NCBI GenBank assembly: GCA_035771165.1
Contig: JAWNZC010000444.1
Coordinates: 838,501-902,500 of the forward strand
Source of the DNA: Paragorgia papillata
Taxonomy: Eukaryota > Cnidaria > Anthozoa > Scleralcyonacea > Coralliidae
Direction of reading: 5' to 3'
Length of the DNA: 64,000 nt
Part shown: positions 1-21,895 of the stretch, one piece after another
Position numbering within the stretch: the first letter of the stretch is position 1
How the letters are laid out: every line of letters starts with the position of its first letter
The notes under the pieces: generated by a model
What the model was told of the DNA's origin: nothing
Database searches by the model: none
Seen by the model: only the letters and a program-made list of their open reading frames with translations
Program-made: the position numbers and the translations under genes

Positions 1-9492
<9,492 letters not shown>

Positions 9493-9668
9493 TATGTATA
9501 CTTATTACTGATCAATCCAGAGACGATACTCTGATTCTAAAATTAAAACAAGAATTTTAATTCTTCTCTACAGAAAAATTATTACCTTCACCAGGATATT
9601 ATATGTTTTCATCTCGTTATATATCCACAAGGTTATGAATTCACCTTCGGTCGGTCCGTCTCCGTCCA

Positions 9669-9778
<110 letters not shown>

Positions 9779-9779
9779 C

Positions 9780-10810
9780 ATCGTATTAAACAAATTTTTC
9801 TTATGCAATTGCAAATATATTTAATATTTACAAACTAATGCTAAATTAAGAAAAACAGTGCACTTAACCGTCCCATGGTTTATACAAAAGTCGGTCAATT
9901 CGTGTAAAGATCCGAATCAAATAAACGTTGTTTGTTCTTTTTAAAACTGATTTCTCCTGTCCGTGAGTTTATTATTTCAACGTTAGCATGGTATCTATTG
10001 ACCGGAAAACGATCGATCAATCAATCAATTGATGGGTAGACCAATCTATCGATCAACCAACCAACCAACAACAACAAAATAATAGATAACTTATTATTTA
10101 TTTTATGAATATTTCTAATTACCAACCTTATTTTTATGCTTATACCCAAGTCTCTTGGCATAAACTATAACGTCTTTTATAGTACAAAATTTACTCAGTG
10201 TTAACTGTTCTTCTGAACATTTTTATATGTTTATTTATTAACTTTATAACCATGCAAAAAAATGTATATATATATATATATATGAGTGCAGAGTAATTAA
10301 AAAGTAGTGCAATACTTGAACATGGTTGCATGAAGGAATGGTCAACAGGACATGAGTCCCATGTGAAGACCAACCCAACAAAACTGATTACATAATAGAC
10401 ATAAACTAAACACATTAACATACTGATACACCATTTACATATGATTAGACAGATTTAGGGCCTGTTTACATGGCCGGGCTAGCCCGGTTAACTGGGCTCA
10501 CGCGATTGATTAGGATCTCACTGTGGATTTGAAACTCGCATAAACTAAATGTACAAAGAAGAATTGGTTTAATTTAGATGTAAACTAACCCTAACGTTGA
10601 TTAAAATCTCTTTTTGTGAAAGAGGAGTCAAACTGAGAAGAGAAGTGAATATAAAGTTTATTCTTAAAAGCGGAAACAGACGTACTGTGAACGGATGCGT
10701 AACGACGTACGGAGAGATATCTATAGGTCGTCAATAGAGGCCTTAATTGTTTGCACACCTGATAATACACCTGATTACAATCAGTATAGCATTTTGTACC
10801 AATGATTGAT
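9780..10810. other. No gene seen
   Basis: AT-rich sequence with a short TA tract near 10265-10283. The word CATGGCCGGGCTAGCCCGGTTAAC near 10470 resembles the terminus of the element at 15034. No splice-bounded coding segment was recognised. Confidence 0.5.
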
Positions 10811-11162
10811 TTAGGCCTAGGTCAAACGTCGAACTTTACATGAGACGAACTAAATTCTTCAAATTAAGTTCATGACAAGATCGACGTTTGACTGAGTTAA
10901 GTTCGACTGATTGTTTTTGGATCGTCTGAGACGTTCTGTCCATCTGACGCAGACGGATAGAACGTCTGAAGATCGTCCTTGGGTCAAACGTCGATCTTCT
11001 CATGAGCCAAACTAAATGCATAATTTAAATTCAGTATGATAAATTATGATGATATGGATTTTAGTATGAGAGCATGCGTCGTACACTATTTTTTGACGCG
11101 TGCGAGGGACTGGGAAATCTAAAAACATCATGGCGTCTTTATATGACCAAGTGGATGATCTG

Positions 11163-11871
11163 CACTATTATTCTCAAGGAGTAATTTTAACTCCCCCTTT
11201 ACTCCATTTTAGGAGAGTAAAAAAATTTGGCATATGTTAACTCCATTTTCGGAGTTAAAATAACTCCTTTAACTCCCCCTTTAAGATTAATTTTTTTCTC
11301 CATATTTTGACTTTATAAAGTATAAAGAGTGACAGACAAATTCGGCAAGAAAATATATGGCTTTTCTTTATTTTAATTCATTTAAAAATCCTTTGAGTAT
11401 ACGGTGTAGTTCTGTCATTTGTCTATCTGGGTATTAATGTTTTAGTAGATCTGTTAAATTGCCTTAGGAAGACTTGGAAAACATTTTATCCAAAATAAAA
11501 GAGTGTTTATTATAAATATTAGACCACTGACCTTCAGAGTGCTACAAAGTAATTGGCTCTTGGCAAAAATTAGGTTTTAGTCTTAGCATGCAAGCTCGGA
11601 TGGCGCAGTGGATAAGGTTGACGTCTAGACACGCCCTGTGTAATCGACCTCGGGGGATCGATTCGGGCGAGGTGCAACCTTTTCCCCTTTTTTTTTACTC
11701 CTGAAACAGAAGTAATTTTTACTCCCTAATATGGGTATTTTAACTCCAAAATTCGAGAGTTATTTTAACTCCGACAGTGGAGTACTTTTTACTCCCCAAA
11801 TCGGATAGTCTTGAACCTTTTTTATTAACTCCTGTTTTGGGAGTTAAAATTACTCCCTGAAAATAACAGTG
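11163..11871. mobile_element. CACTA/CACTG-ended MITE with GGAGTTAAAATTACTCC termini
   Basis: Left CACTATTATTCTCAAGGAGT and right ACTCCCTGAAAATAACAGTG are inverted, with 20 or more further paired bases (AATTTTAACTCCC). Internal ACTCC/GGAGT words are numerous. Flanks TCTG and TATG would be an imperfect 4-bp target copy, as in Chapaev-like elements; superfamily uncertain. Confidence 0.65.
11594..11684 (+). mobile_element. tRNA-derived SINE head or tRNA relic
   Basis: TGGCGCAGTGG at 11601 fits an RNA polymerase III A box and GATCGATTCGG at 11656 fits a B box, and a T run follows. The acceptor arms do not pair, so this is not a working tRNA. It lies inside the 11163-11871 MITE. Confidence 0.55.
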
Positions 11872-12640
11872 TATGTATCATGTTTTCAAAGCACAAAATA
11901 CTTTTGCCTTGACTCGTGCCCCATTTTTCCAAGGATGTACCTGAATGTATCTCTGGATACTCGAAATGTTTTTTTAAACGAGCATTGGAGTATGTATTCC
12001 AAACATGATTAAAGCAGTCCATCTCACGTCGTGACAAACGACAGCATGAACGGAAACGAACAATATTAGTTGTATTGTTACGCGGCAAAATAAGTAGAGT
12101 TGTCAGAAAGCAAAGTTGTAACACGAGCACTCGTCGTTTACGTAGAAAAATAAGTGTGTTCACTTCTCCTGCGCGAATTGTGAAGCATTTTCCACAGCGA
12201 ACATCGCTGTTGAACATTCATACTTCGCGCCATTTTGAAGTTTTGTTTGACCTCCGCTGACCCAAAGAATCGTTGCTTTGATTCCGAATTCGTTTCGACA
12301 GCATTAAGTTCGACGTTTGACCTAACTGTCGAACTTAATTAATTTTAATAGGCCGACCCAAAATAGAAATTTAGTTCGTCTCAATTAAGTTCGTCGTTTG
12401 ACCTAGGCCTTACTGACTGACGATTTTGTAGCAGGCGTGCAGACGTCCCTCCCCTGCAACTATATAACTCGCTTGTCATCAACAATCACAAGATCTTTGA
12501 CATTTTATCAGATTCTGTCGTCACAATATTCATTATTGCATATTTGATTCAATTCTTGAGCTAAAGCAAGAGTTTTTACGACTTGTTTCCAGCTAGGTAT
12601 ACGTAAGTTACTGGTCACCTATTACGTTCACGTGTATCTC

Positions 12641-12807
12641 TAAAGGCTAGTTTCCACTCAGGAAAATCTTCCGCGGGATAGGAACGGACAGAAAAGTTTC
12701 CTTTGTGTTAAAGTCATTAGTTCCGACCGAGAGCTCACAAAACAAAGAAAACTTTCCTGCCCGTTCCTGTCCTGCGGAAAACTGAACTGAGTGGAAACCA
12801 GCCTTTA
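12641..12807. mobile_element. Short MITE
   Basis: AAAGGCTAGTTTCCACTCAG at the left pairs with CTGAGTGGAAACCAGCCTTT at the right. Internal blocks GAAAACTTTCC/GGAAAAGTTTCC and CCTGTCCTGCGGAAAA also pair inward. Confidence 0.75.
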
Positions 12808-12819
12808 TACTCTCTCTCT

Positions 12820-14010
12820 CGCTTAGTCTTGGTGGCATAATTGTGCGATATCGATCCCCCGTGTATGACATGCAGTTCCGTGCAGCGATAATTTTCAAGG
12901 TGATAATAGACCACTTTCATAATGGCCACTGCTTTAAATATTCGTTTATGTGCATCTAAATGAGCCTTCCTATAGCCTTATAAAGCAAAGATTTTTTCGA
13001 ATTGCAGACATACAAAGAGGCTAGAAAGGCTTATTAAGATGTACATAAAAGAATATTCAAATCAGTCGCTATGAAAGTGGTCTATAAAAGACATTAACAT
13101 CAGTATCTGCAATTAATTAAATCAGATAATGAAGGATGGGCGCATGATTTTGTCGTGATATTAAGTTCAAGCAAGACTAATCACTCTGGGTTTTTTTTCA
13201 TTCGCCAATGTCGCGCACAGCTCTTCTATAAAATCTACAACAACAATACACAAAAAGTATGGTTTGGGCTGCGCAATAAGCAAGAAATGGGTATAGCCTT
13301 CTTATACGCCCAGTTCTTACGCAACGAAGATAATACCTAAGTCCCTTCACCCATATAATAAAAAAGCAAACAAGCAAGTATTTGGTAATCAACGATCTCT
13401 TACAGCTGGTCTCCTGTTGGGAAAAGCAATTATTCGGCACTTAGATATTAACAAAATATCTATATATAAAGAGTTGTCTTACCAGTATTGGAATACTTTC
13501 GGGCACGTCGACTTGAGACCTTTTATATTACTCCCTTGCATAGGAGGATGGCGACAGTCGGGAACATAGCCAAATGAACTATTTTTAAAATTACTATATC
13601 TGACCTATTCCAGCTAATCTCATGACCTTCAAAAAAAATCTTTCAACATTTTTCAAATCTTTCAACATTTTAATTGAAGAATTGGTAATATTACAAAGGT
13701 ATTGGCGTGTTGGTTCCAGAATTTTCAATAGCTTAATAAGGTAACGAAAGGTTCAATTGATTGGTGATAGTGTTACAAGACTTCCTGCATGGTGGTTGTA
13801 ATTTAATTCATTTCTACCTTGTGTGTGCGGTTGCAGGCTCTCTAATCTAGCAGGAATTTAAAAAAAAGTAGAATAAAATTAGGATAAAGAATTTAAAAAC
13901 AGTATTGGGTGTTTTTCGTGATTGATTTCAAATAACAGCACAGAAAACATACAATTTAACTTCATGTTTTAATAAACGAAAGCACAAAAAGTCTCCTCCT
14001 TCCCTACGCG
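12820..14010. other. No gene seen
   Basis: AT-rich sequence with short unconvincing reading frames. No protein motif or clear repeat boundary was recognised. Confidence 0.45.
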
Positions 14011-14073
14011 GCTACGGCTAGACGATTTTACTTGTCAAAGGATTTGATTCTCCCTTTGACGAGTAAAATCGTC
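14011..14073. repeat. Short inverted repeat
   Basis: GACGATTTTACTTGTCAAAGG is repeated inverted as CCTTTGACGAGTAAAATCGTC around a short loop. Confidence 0.7.
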
Positions 14074-14801
14074 CGGCGACTGTAGCAGTAAGAGTTATCA
14101 CATCAGTAAGCTTGCTCCACTGACATAAAGCAGAGTGATGTCACGAAACAGTTTTTTATTTAAAAAACAGACAAATAGAATTTTAAGAGAAAGAGTAGGG
14201 AAATTAAGAATTAAAAAACAAAAAAAACAACCTCAGGAAAGTAGAAAAGCATAAAAAGTAGAAAGCCTGGATTGATTATTTTAAGCAAATAATATTAAAC
14301 CTGGTTGCAGAAGGGGCATAACCGCGAGGGCAATGTCCGAGCCCACTATATATGCGCCCTTCCCTGAAAAGCTTTTAAAACGTATTTCCTGCATTTTTAA
14401 ACAACTTTAGACCTACCGGTACCATTTATATATAACCATGTCACATAATGATGATCACACATAAAACAACATAGTCATCTGGCTTGAGAGTTGTAATGTT
14501 ATTTACACCGTACTGTAAAATGCCGGCATAACAGTCGTACAACATACGAAACAGTGTCTCTTTGTATTTGTTATTGCGGTCGACTTAAAACAGATGTTTG
14601 GCCGCGGTGCTCTGACTGCTTCCAAAACGTCACTTCTCAATTCACTTTTTAGTGTGCTGTAAAGAGGCGGTCACGTGCCCCCGGGGTCCGCCCTCTGGTA
14701 AAGATCCTGCAATAAGTTGAAAAAGACGCCTGAAGTCGCTACTTTCTCAGTTAAAATTATTCACTGATTAATGGCTGGGTTTTTTTTAGTGGTTTATCTA
14801 G

Positions 14802-14832
<31 letters not shown>

Positions 14833-14947
14833 TTGTCCGTACGTGTATAACACGTGCCATGTCACATGGGCGGCGAAGATAAGACCCTGGGTATGAGGTT
14901 GCAATCTCCTTAATTTCATGCATAAAATAGGTGTAACATGAACTTAG

Positions 14948-15022
14948 AGCTACAATCCAGGACAAAATTGTTGGGCCACTTTGCCGATTTTGCCGATTTT
15001 CGCATAGTGTCCCAAGCACATT
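14948..15022. mobile_element. Mini-palindromic element
   Basis: CTACAATCCAGGACAAAAT at the left end is matched inverted by ATTTTGTCCAGGATTGTAG at the right end of a 75-bp unit. Confidence 0.7.
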
Positions 15023-15033
15023 TTGTCCAGGAT

Positions 15034-15236
15034 TGTAGGCTGTTCATATTAAGCGGGCTAGCCCGGTTACCGGGCTGATTTTATGTCACAAAAAATGTTC
15101 TTTGACTGCAAAATAAAATTAGAATACCCTGTGTGCTATACTTACAGAAAAACAAAAGCAATCTTGCTCTGTTATGTCATTTCGCATTTCTCAAATAGCC
15201 CGGTAACCGCGCTCACCTTAGGGGCCGTTCATATGA
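15034..15236. mobile_element. MITE with GCCCGGTAACCGGGC-type ends
   Basis: GTTCATATTAAGCGGGCTAG and CCGGTTACCGGGCT at the left are echoed inverted at the right (AGCCCGGTAACCGCGCTC, ATATGA). Related words occur near 10470, so the family is dispersed. Confidence 0.6.
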
Positions 15237-15619
15237 GGCGAGCTGTCATGGTTTTACAACATACATACATGGGGCAGAATCTGAAAAAAGGACACTTTCA
15301 CCTTACTTGGCGAACAAGCAAAAGGAAATTTTTGATTTAGTGGGAGACCGCGTCTCGCTGTCTTTATTAATTTAATATCTGTTACTGGAAGATGCACACA
15401 GACTGACAGACTCACAGACACTTTATTAATATATATTGCACTTACCTCTAATCTATAATCTATAATTCATGACCATTTCCATTTTAAATCACATATTCAC
15501 ATGCATAATGCATCGAACTCACTTCGTCAATCGTCGATCACGACGACCATGCAGCGACGATTAGTTCGGGTTTCTTCTTCCTAATTACACATCTCGCTCG
15601 TAGAATTTAAATGTTTTTG

Positions 15620-16075
15620 CTTTCCGAATTTGGGCAGTATAAATTTTAACTTAGAGTGATTTTTAAAAATAAATTCAAAAGCAAGAATAAGATATTGTAT
15701 GGTGTAATTTGTTTTCAATATTAAGCCACTTTAGAGATGTGAGCCCCTTTGAGATGTGGTCGTATTTTTTAAGACCAAGGACAATTCGACCAGCAAAGTT
15801 CTTAACTAACTGTAACTTATTTTTGTTGGTTTTTGTTGTGTTGCTCCAAACTGTAGAACAGTAGAAACGTTTACTGAACACAAACGGTTAATAAGTAAGA
15901 GAAGAGTTCTGTTATCTAATAAGTGCTTAATCCTATTTATTTTAATTAGTTTATAAAAACAGTTCGAAACAGTTTTTGTGATATGCTCATTTTAATTTAG
16001 GCGACTGTCAATAATGATGCCCAGGTCTTTAGCAACTGGAACAGGATCAATCTTTTTCCCCAACAACGTTACTGA
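15620..16075 (-). pseudogene. Decayed LINE reverse transcriptase fragment
   Basis: The minus strand reads LGIIIDSRLN, then (after frameshifts) CSTVWSNTTKTNKNKLQ, NFAGRI, KYDHIS and LKWLNIENK, the familiar region after the RT palm in L2/CR1-like elements. At least two frameshifts or stops break it. At its 5' side it meets an inverted repeat (GTCAACACCGCTGCCAAACG at 16084 and its complement at 16352). Confidence 0.75.
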
Positions 16076-16658
16076 GAGTGGTGGTCAACACCGCTGCCAA
16101 ACGTTTTGAGAGTCCCACACAAAAGTTAAAATTATCAGCATACCACCAAAACGTTAAGGTAGGTAATTTGTGCATGGCTTCTTTGTCAATATTGTAACAT
16201 ATTCTGAAATTCCCCCTTCGTAATTTTCATGCCCCTTTTTGCAAGAAGGTCATGAATAATTGGCTCTGGTTAAGTCTTCTCTGACTGGTTGTTGTTGCCA
16301 CGGCTAACCGGAAATGTCTAAACTAGACCTCGTGCAAACCCACGCATGCGTAAACGTTTGGCAGCGGTGTTGATCTACCCAGAATAACAAACTCAATTTA
16401 AAAGATGATTCTCTGGCGTGGAAACACAATGCAATAAATATATTTTTATAGTTTGGCGGCAATATGCAATAGCTAAATATGATGATTGCTCTGAGTATCC
16501 GGGTAAAAGCAATTATAATGTTCGAACGGCTAAGAATTTGTTACGAATATGATTGTTACGATTTGTGATTCATTTATTTATTTGTTTATTTATCTAATCT
16601 ATTTATTCATTTATTTGTTTATTTATCGGTATTTATTTATTGCGCTTCGCTGTTAGTA

Positions 16659-16816
16659 TGAATTAAAGTGCCTATAAACTCAAATAAGATATTACTGATA
16701 TGGATTCTGTGTAACGTGAATAGTTGAATGCCAAAATATTTTCTGACTTGAACTTCTATTTGTTGTAATATTGAGGTTTGTATTTCCAAAATGTTAATGA
16801 GGATGACGCCAATGTA

Positions 16817-16886
<70 letters not shown>

Positions 16887-18237
16887 ATAACATTTATATA
16901 GCGCTAATTCCGTACAGTCCATATTAGCGCTTTACATTTACATCCAAAATTTGCTTTAACATCCAATCTAAAAATCCATTTACATAACGTGTTAAAATGT
17001 TAACATAGTGATCATAATAAAAGTTTGATAAAAATCAATAAGTTAATAAAAGTTAATTAAAAGCATCATTAAAAAGATGAGTTTTTAAAAGTGATTTAAA
17101 AATATCTATGTTATGGCAGTTTCTAATTTCTTCCGGTAGGGAATTCCATAGTATTGGAGCGGAGACAGAGAATGCCCTGAAACGATAAGTGCGCAACTTG
17201 TAAGGTTGAATTGTTAGAAAGTTCTTTGTCGAAGATCATAGCTGACGCTTTGGCACATAGGGCTTTAGCAGTTCTCTCAGATAAACAGGCGCTAAATCAT
17301 GTGTACTTTTAAAGGTTAATAGAATTATTTTAAAAATAATTATTTTAAAATAATTCTTTGTCCGATAGGTAACCAATGTAATTCCCTCAAAATCGGGGTG
17401 ATTTGATCGTATCTATTTGATAAAACAACTAATCTTGCTGCTGCGTTTTGTACACTTTGAAGCTTTTGTGTAAGTTGCTTGGGTAAACCGTAGAATAATG
17501 AATTACAAAAATCCAATTTGAAGTTATAAAAGCGTGCACCATGCAGGATTATAGCTGATTTCTGGGAGAGATATTTCCTTATTTTGCCTATATTCCGTAA
17601 ATGATAGAACGCTGATTTGCAAATTTCGGTAATATGCTGCTCCATGGACATACTGGAGTCGAAAATCACTCCAATATTTTTAACATGTGTAGAAGATTGT
17701 ATAGTTTCACTACAAACAGAGACAGAAGAGATAGAAGGTTGTGGACGATGCTGTGCATTTAGAATCAACAATTCTGTTTTGTCTCTGTTCATCTTTAACA
17801 TGTTTTTGGACATCCATAGATCTATGTCACGCACACATGTTTCGATTTTGGATTTTGCCAATTCTAGATGACCTTCAATAGATGACTTAAAAACAATATA
17901 CAGTTGAGTATGTAGGCATTTGTGTGTGTGTGTTTTTCTTTCTTTTCTTATGATAAACCGCTTGAAGATTTTAATGAAAAAAATGATAAAATATAGAATA
18001 TACTATTCAAGTATCATTAACATGTGAATTGGGTAATATTTCTGCTGTAACGGAACACTGCGTATGCAATTTATGCCTACATAGACGTCATCCTTATTAC
18101 CATTTTGGAAATACAAACCTCAATATAACAACAAATAAAAGTTCAAATCAAAAAATATTTTGGCATTCAATTATACACATTAAATAGAATCCATATGCAG
18201 AAATATCATATTTGGGTTTATATAAGCACTTTAAGAT
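16659..18237. mobile_element. Inverted-repeat arms enclosing a LINE copy
   Basis: About 155 bp at 16659-16815 (TTAAAGTGCCTATAAACTCA to GGATGACGCC) recurs inverted at 18085-18237 with roughly 85% identity by eye. The space between is filled mostly by the LINE at 16819-17889. The simplest reading is a long-TIR MITE into which the LINE inserted. Confidence 0.7.
16819..17889 (-). pseudogene. 5'-truncated LINE (L2/CR1-like) with ATT microsatellite tail
   Basis: From 17889 down, the minus strand encodes LKMNRDKTELLIL, VKNIGVIFDSSMSMEQHI, QNAAARLVV and ELHWLPIGQRI. After a local AAAATAATT duplication that breaks the frame near 17335, it resumes with APVYLRELL, FSVSAPILWNSLPEEIRN and FKSLLKTHLF before a stop near 17045. 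A 3' UTR with GCGCTATATAAATGTTATT leads into the (ATT)n tail at 16884-16819. That microsatellite end is typical of L2/CR1 elements. The copy is dead: truncated, frameshifted, with an internal stop. Confidence 0.85.
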
Positions 18238-18439
18238 ACACAATAAAAATATGACAGGAATACCACAACAGCTTACGCCAATTACGGTAGGACAGTGTAA
18301 AATTAAAAATTAAAAAATAATTAATAGGTGGGATTTACATAAATAAGCAGCTTAACTATTGGTAAAAAGAAAAAGAAAGAAAAGAAGTAATACAGTATCT
18401 ATAACAAGTTAAACAAAAAACCTTTACCGACCTAAGGTA

Positions 18440-18870
18440 AAATCAAATTATGGTATAAGCACATTCAAATTTTCCTATTTAAAACTTTGGCAAACAGTTC
18501 CAACTGAATTCAAGGCCTTGAGTCCCTTACAATTTAAAAAACAATATAAATTATTTTTTCTCAAATCACAACAATAAGTAGTCAAATGTGTCATATCATA
18601 AATCAAACCATTATTTCTTTATAACTTGTAATTAATTCATATATCTATGCAAGTTTTGTTTATAATTAACTATTACATTGTCTTAAGCGTAATTTTCTTG
18701 TAGCGGTGGTTAACACGAAAGCTTTTGCTCCTTTAACTGCACTGCACACACATACTCCTAATATATAATATATAACATGTAATTTTGAAATAGGTACTTT
18801 TTTTTATCCTTCGATAACTTTTCTTTTGTTGTATATAATGAAAAAGTGTGAAATAAAGATTTTAATTTTT
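18440..18870 (+). pseudogene. LINE 3' end: last 45 codons plus 3' UTR
   Basis: 18440-18577 encodes NYGISTFKFSYLKLWQTVPT and FKKQYKLFFLKS before TAA, the LINE ORF2 tail pattern. The 3' UTR holds GGTTAACACGAAAGCTTTTG (18707), closely matched at 35818, and ends with AATAAAGATTTTAA near 18853. Confidence 0.7.
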
Positions 18871-18879
18871 GCTGAGTTA

Positions 18880-19760
18880 CATTTTAAACAGATGGATCAC
18901 GTCCGCGAGTCGTCCTGGTTATATAGATGGCATGACCAGCATATTGCAGTAGTATTCAAGTAATTAAAGCTAACTGGAACTGAAGGTTAGAGTTCTGAAT
19001 CTTAAAAAGGCTGTTGTTCAGTATTTTTATATCGAGGTCTCTACTTATACAGAATGGCAATGAGTATGACGTCGAAGTAACCATTCGTGCTTCTTTCTCC
19101 CTTTTCGTATTGCTGATGATTGATGATTTGAATGGGAAAAAATATATACTTTTCAACTACGCGATTATAACCCATTGCTGCCTAAGATGTCTGAGGGGCC
19201 GTTTTTGGCAGGCTCAGGCAGGAGTGCATGGTTAATTAATATGTAAATTAGGGCTCAGCGGTCTCTTGCAACAAAACAATGTGTATGTAAATTTTGCCTG
19301 CTTTAACCGGAGTAACAATCTGTCAATAGTATTAACAGTCTGACGACGAGTCTTTAAGGTTTATTCTGGCTAACGCCAGACGATTTTATTCAGCACAAGG
19401 AGAGGTCCAGGCCTGAAAGTGTTAATACTATATTCATATTTTGTACACCAGTGCTGCAGTGACTTATATAACCCACAGGAGTTGTATCACTGTGTTAAGT
19501 ATGATCATTATATACCTCCGCCAGATGGTTATGTTTTTACCTCTGTTTATTTGCCTGTAACTATAGGATATCTTAACCTGAATTTGGTTGGACATCGAAT
19601 GAGAATTTCACATAATGAAAATTTAACCGCAAGATTCTCGGTGTAGAAAAAATGAATGAAAAAATGCTTGAATGCGCTCATTACCCTTATATTTACATAA
19701 ACTTTTTGCATAATGCCAGTACGAGTGCCGAATGAAGCACTTTATTCATACCAGTGAACT
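18880..19760. other. No gene seen
   Basis: AT-rich intergenic sequence. Several short reading frames have no recognisable motif or supporting splice context. Confidence 0.45.
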
Positions 19761-19766
19761 CCATTC

Positions 19767-19882
19767 TTAGACTCCGTTTACACTAGAGCAAAAGAATCCG
19801 GATTCACATTGTTTTTTATTCCCATGCGGATGAAAAACAATGTGAATCCGGATACTTTTGCTCTAGTGTAAACGAGGTCTTA
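19767..19882. mobile_element. Near-perfect 116-bp palindromic MITE
   Basis: GACTCCGTTTACACTAGAGC, then AAAAG-AATCCGGATTCACATTG, repeats inverted to CTCTAGTGTAAACGAGGTC around ATTCCCATGCGGAT. The AATCCGGATTCACATTGTTTTT arm is nearly exact. Confidence 0.8.
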
Positions 19883-19883
19883 G

Positions 19884-20471
19884 AGGTAATACGAGCAACA
19901 AATTGCTGCAACATGTTGTTGCGTTGCAAGTAATTGAATATATAGCGTTGTTGCACGTATATATAACCACCCACTCGGCACCTTAAACATTGTCACGCAA
20001 CAATGATTTTGTTGCAAGTTGAATCAGCATGTTGCAGCAAGTAGAACTGGTGTCTACTGTATTTCAACAAATTTTTTCAACTTGCAACAAAATCATGGTT
20101 GCGTGACATGCAATGTTTAAAGGCCTGGTTCATACGTCGCACTGAATTGAGACGAATTTAATTCTTACTGAGCCAAAATATCAAATATATATAGATATAT
20201 CATATGTATATGTTATCATAATTTATGCATTTAATTCGATGCGACAATACAGCGACGTCTGACACCAACACGCATTTCAGACGTTCAGTATCCGTCTTAC
20301 AGTGACGGATACAACGTCTCAGACGAATTTAACTCTTCAGTTGAATTTAATTCGTTTCAATAAGTTTCATACGTCGCATTTAATTGATTGAGTTAAATTC
20401 GTCTCAATTACAGTAACAACGCTTTTCAACTTGCAACGCAACTTTGAAGAAAAATGTTGCCCGTATTACCT
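19884..20471. mobile_element. TIR element rich in TTGCAAC motifs with a second element nested inside
   Basis: AGGTAATACGAGCAACA at the left pairs with TGTTGCCCGTATTACCT at the right. TTGCAAC/GTTGCAA words repeat through both subterminal regions. The middle (about 20120-20415) is a different element with CATACGTCGCA and GAATTGAGACGAATTTAA, of the style seen at 2107 and 10810. Confidence 0.7.
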
Positions 20472-21701
20472 CACCTTAACATTTGGAACTATAACTTCGG
20501 TCCTCTCTCCTCCGCAGATCGAGGCGAGGACGTGCGGGCGAGGGGGAAGACGCGCGAGGAATGACGGGAAGAGGGAAAGCCGACGTTCCCCGCGCGCTTT
20601 ACGATAGCCCGCGCGCCTGCGACAATTGCCTGCAACTAACCAGAATAGAAGCCTCTGCGGAGGAGAGAGACTTCGGTCATTATTACAACTGCACGATTCA
20701 TTCCCCAACGCAGTGTGTGTTACCATGATGGTAACCACGTAGGGAACTGCATGTAGGGAGGCTGAAAGCGACGTAACTATAGCTGACTTCACTTTCTTCC
20801 CGAGTCATGCATGTGACTGTAGGTCTGGTGTGCTAACCTGGTGAACGGGATGGTCCATTTCCCTTTAAACATCTCTAATCATTCTCCATCTATTAAATCA
20901 TCCCCATTTTTTATATTTTTTTACCTGGCATGTCATTTCATCTGCTTAGACTGCGGGAGCAATTTCTGACACTTTGTGCTTTGTATCTCGCTCTAAACAA
21001 CACAATCAATAGTACAGTAAGCATTCATATATTCACATTGATTGAACTTTCTATGACTGGCTGATGAGTTACAAAACCAAGCGAGCTCAACTCTGATTGT
21101 CTAAGAAGATGGTGAAATTTTAGAAAAATAATGAAATACAATTAATGCAAATTTCATTGAGTGTTAAACATCATGCATGATTGGCTAATAAACAATGAAA
21201 CACTCGGAGGGCCAATCAAATGTATGCTTATTAACTGGCGTATAACTTAATGAATGGAGCAAAGTGTTTTAAACCATCGACGCTTCGGAGTGAAGTACTG
21301 ATCATGAGTCAGACCACCCCGTACTCGTATATTATTATTAGTCGTATATAGAGTTGCTCGTAACAACTAGTAGTTGCATAAAGTACATTTGTCTCAAACT
21401 CGTTTCTGACTTTCATGGTTATAATATTATGACTGGTAATAACATGATTTCCTGTGCAATTTAAAAAAAAAATAGCACTCGTGACTTTTTTCACTTGAAC
21501 TTGTCCTTAGAACTCGTGCTATTTTGAGATATTTTGATGGTCTTTGAAAAACTCACTCGCGCGTGGTTTTTCCAAATTACACTCTAAAACTATGCTATAT
21601 TACCTATAGTGCTATAGGGACCGCCACATATCAACGGATCAACCCCCCCCCCCCCAAACACACACAATACTACATTTGTTACCAATAGACAAAAGATAAA
21701 A

Positions 21702-21882
21702 TATATCCTGAAAACTTAAGATGAGTTAAACAAGTGGAACTACTATGAAAATTGTAATATTTCGACTTTATTTCAGAGTCATCATGCTGTCTTGTCTGAT
21801 AATGACTTTGAAATAAAATCGAAATATTACAATTTTCACTATAATTCCACTTGTTTAACTCGTATCTTGAGTTTCAGGATGG
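21702..21882. mobile_element. Long-arm palindromic MITE
   Basis: ATCCTGAAAACTTAAGATGA, GTTAAACAAGTGGAA and AAAATTGTAATATTTCGA are all repeated in inverted order on the right arm, ending TTGAGTTTCAGGAT. Arms are about 80 bp with a short loop. Confidence 0.8.
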
Positions 21883-21895
21883 CATTATTCTCCAG

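Larger units (their letters stand above)
10810..12412. mobile_element. Large non-autonomous TIR element, host of a nested insertion
   Basis: Termini share TAGGCCTAGGTCAAACG, then GAACTT and GAGACGAACTAAATT, in inverted orientation for about 50 bp. Further inverted copies of the GTCAAACGTCGA word lie inside at about 10985 and 12310. A CACTR-ended element (11163-11871) sits inside. No transposase frame. It resembles the 2107-3431 and 20120 elements in structure. Confidence 0.75.

Noticed and set aside
20466..20792. 108-codon minus-strand frame with Arg-rich C-terminal half
   Set aside because: Its composition follows a local GC-rich stretch with no recognisable domain. It overlaps the right end of the TTGCAAC-type element.
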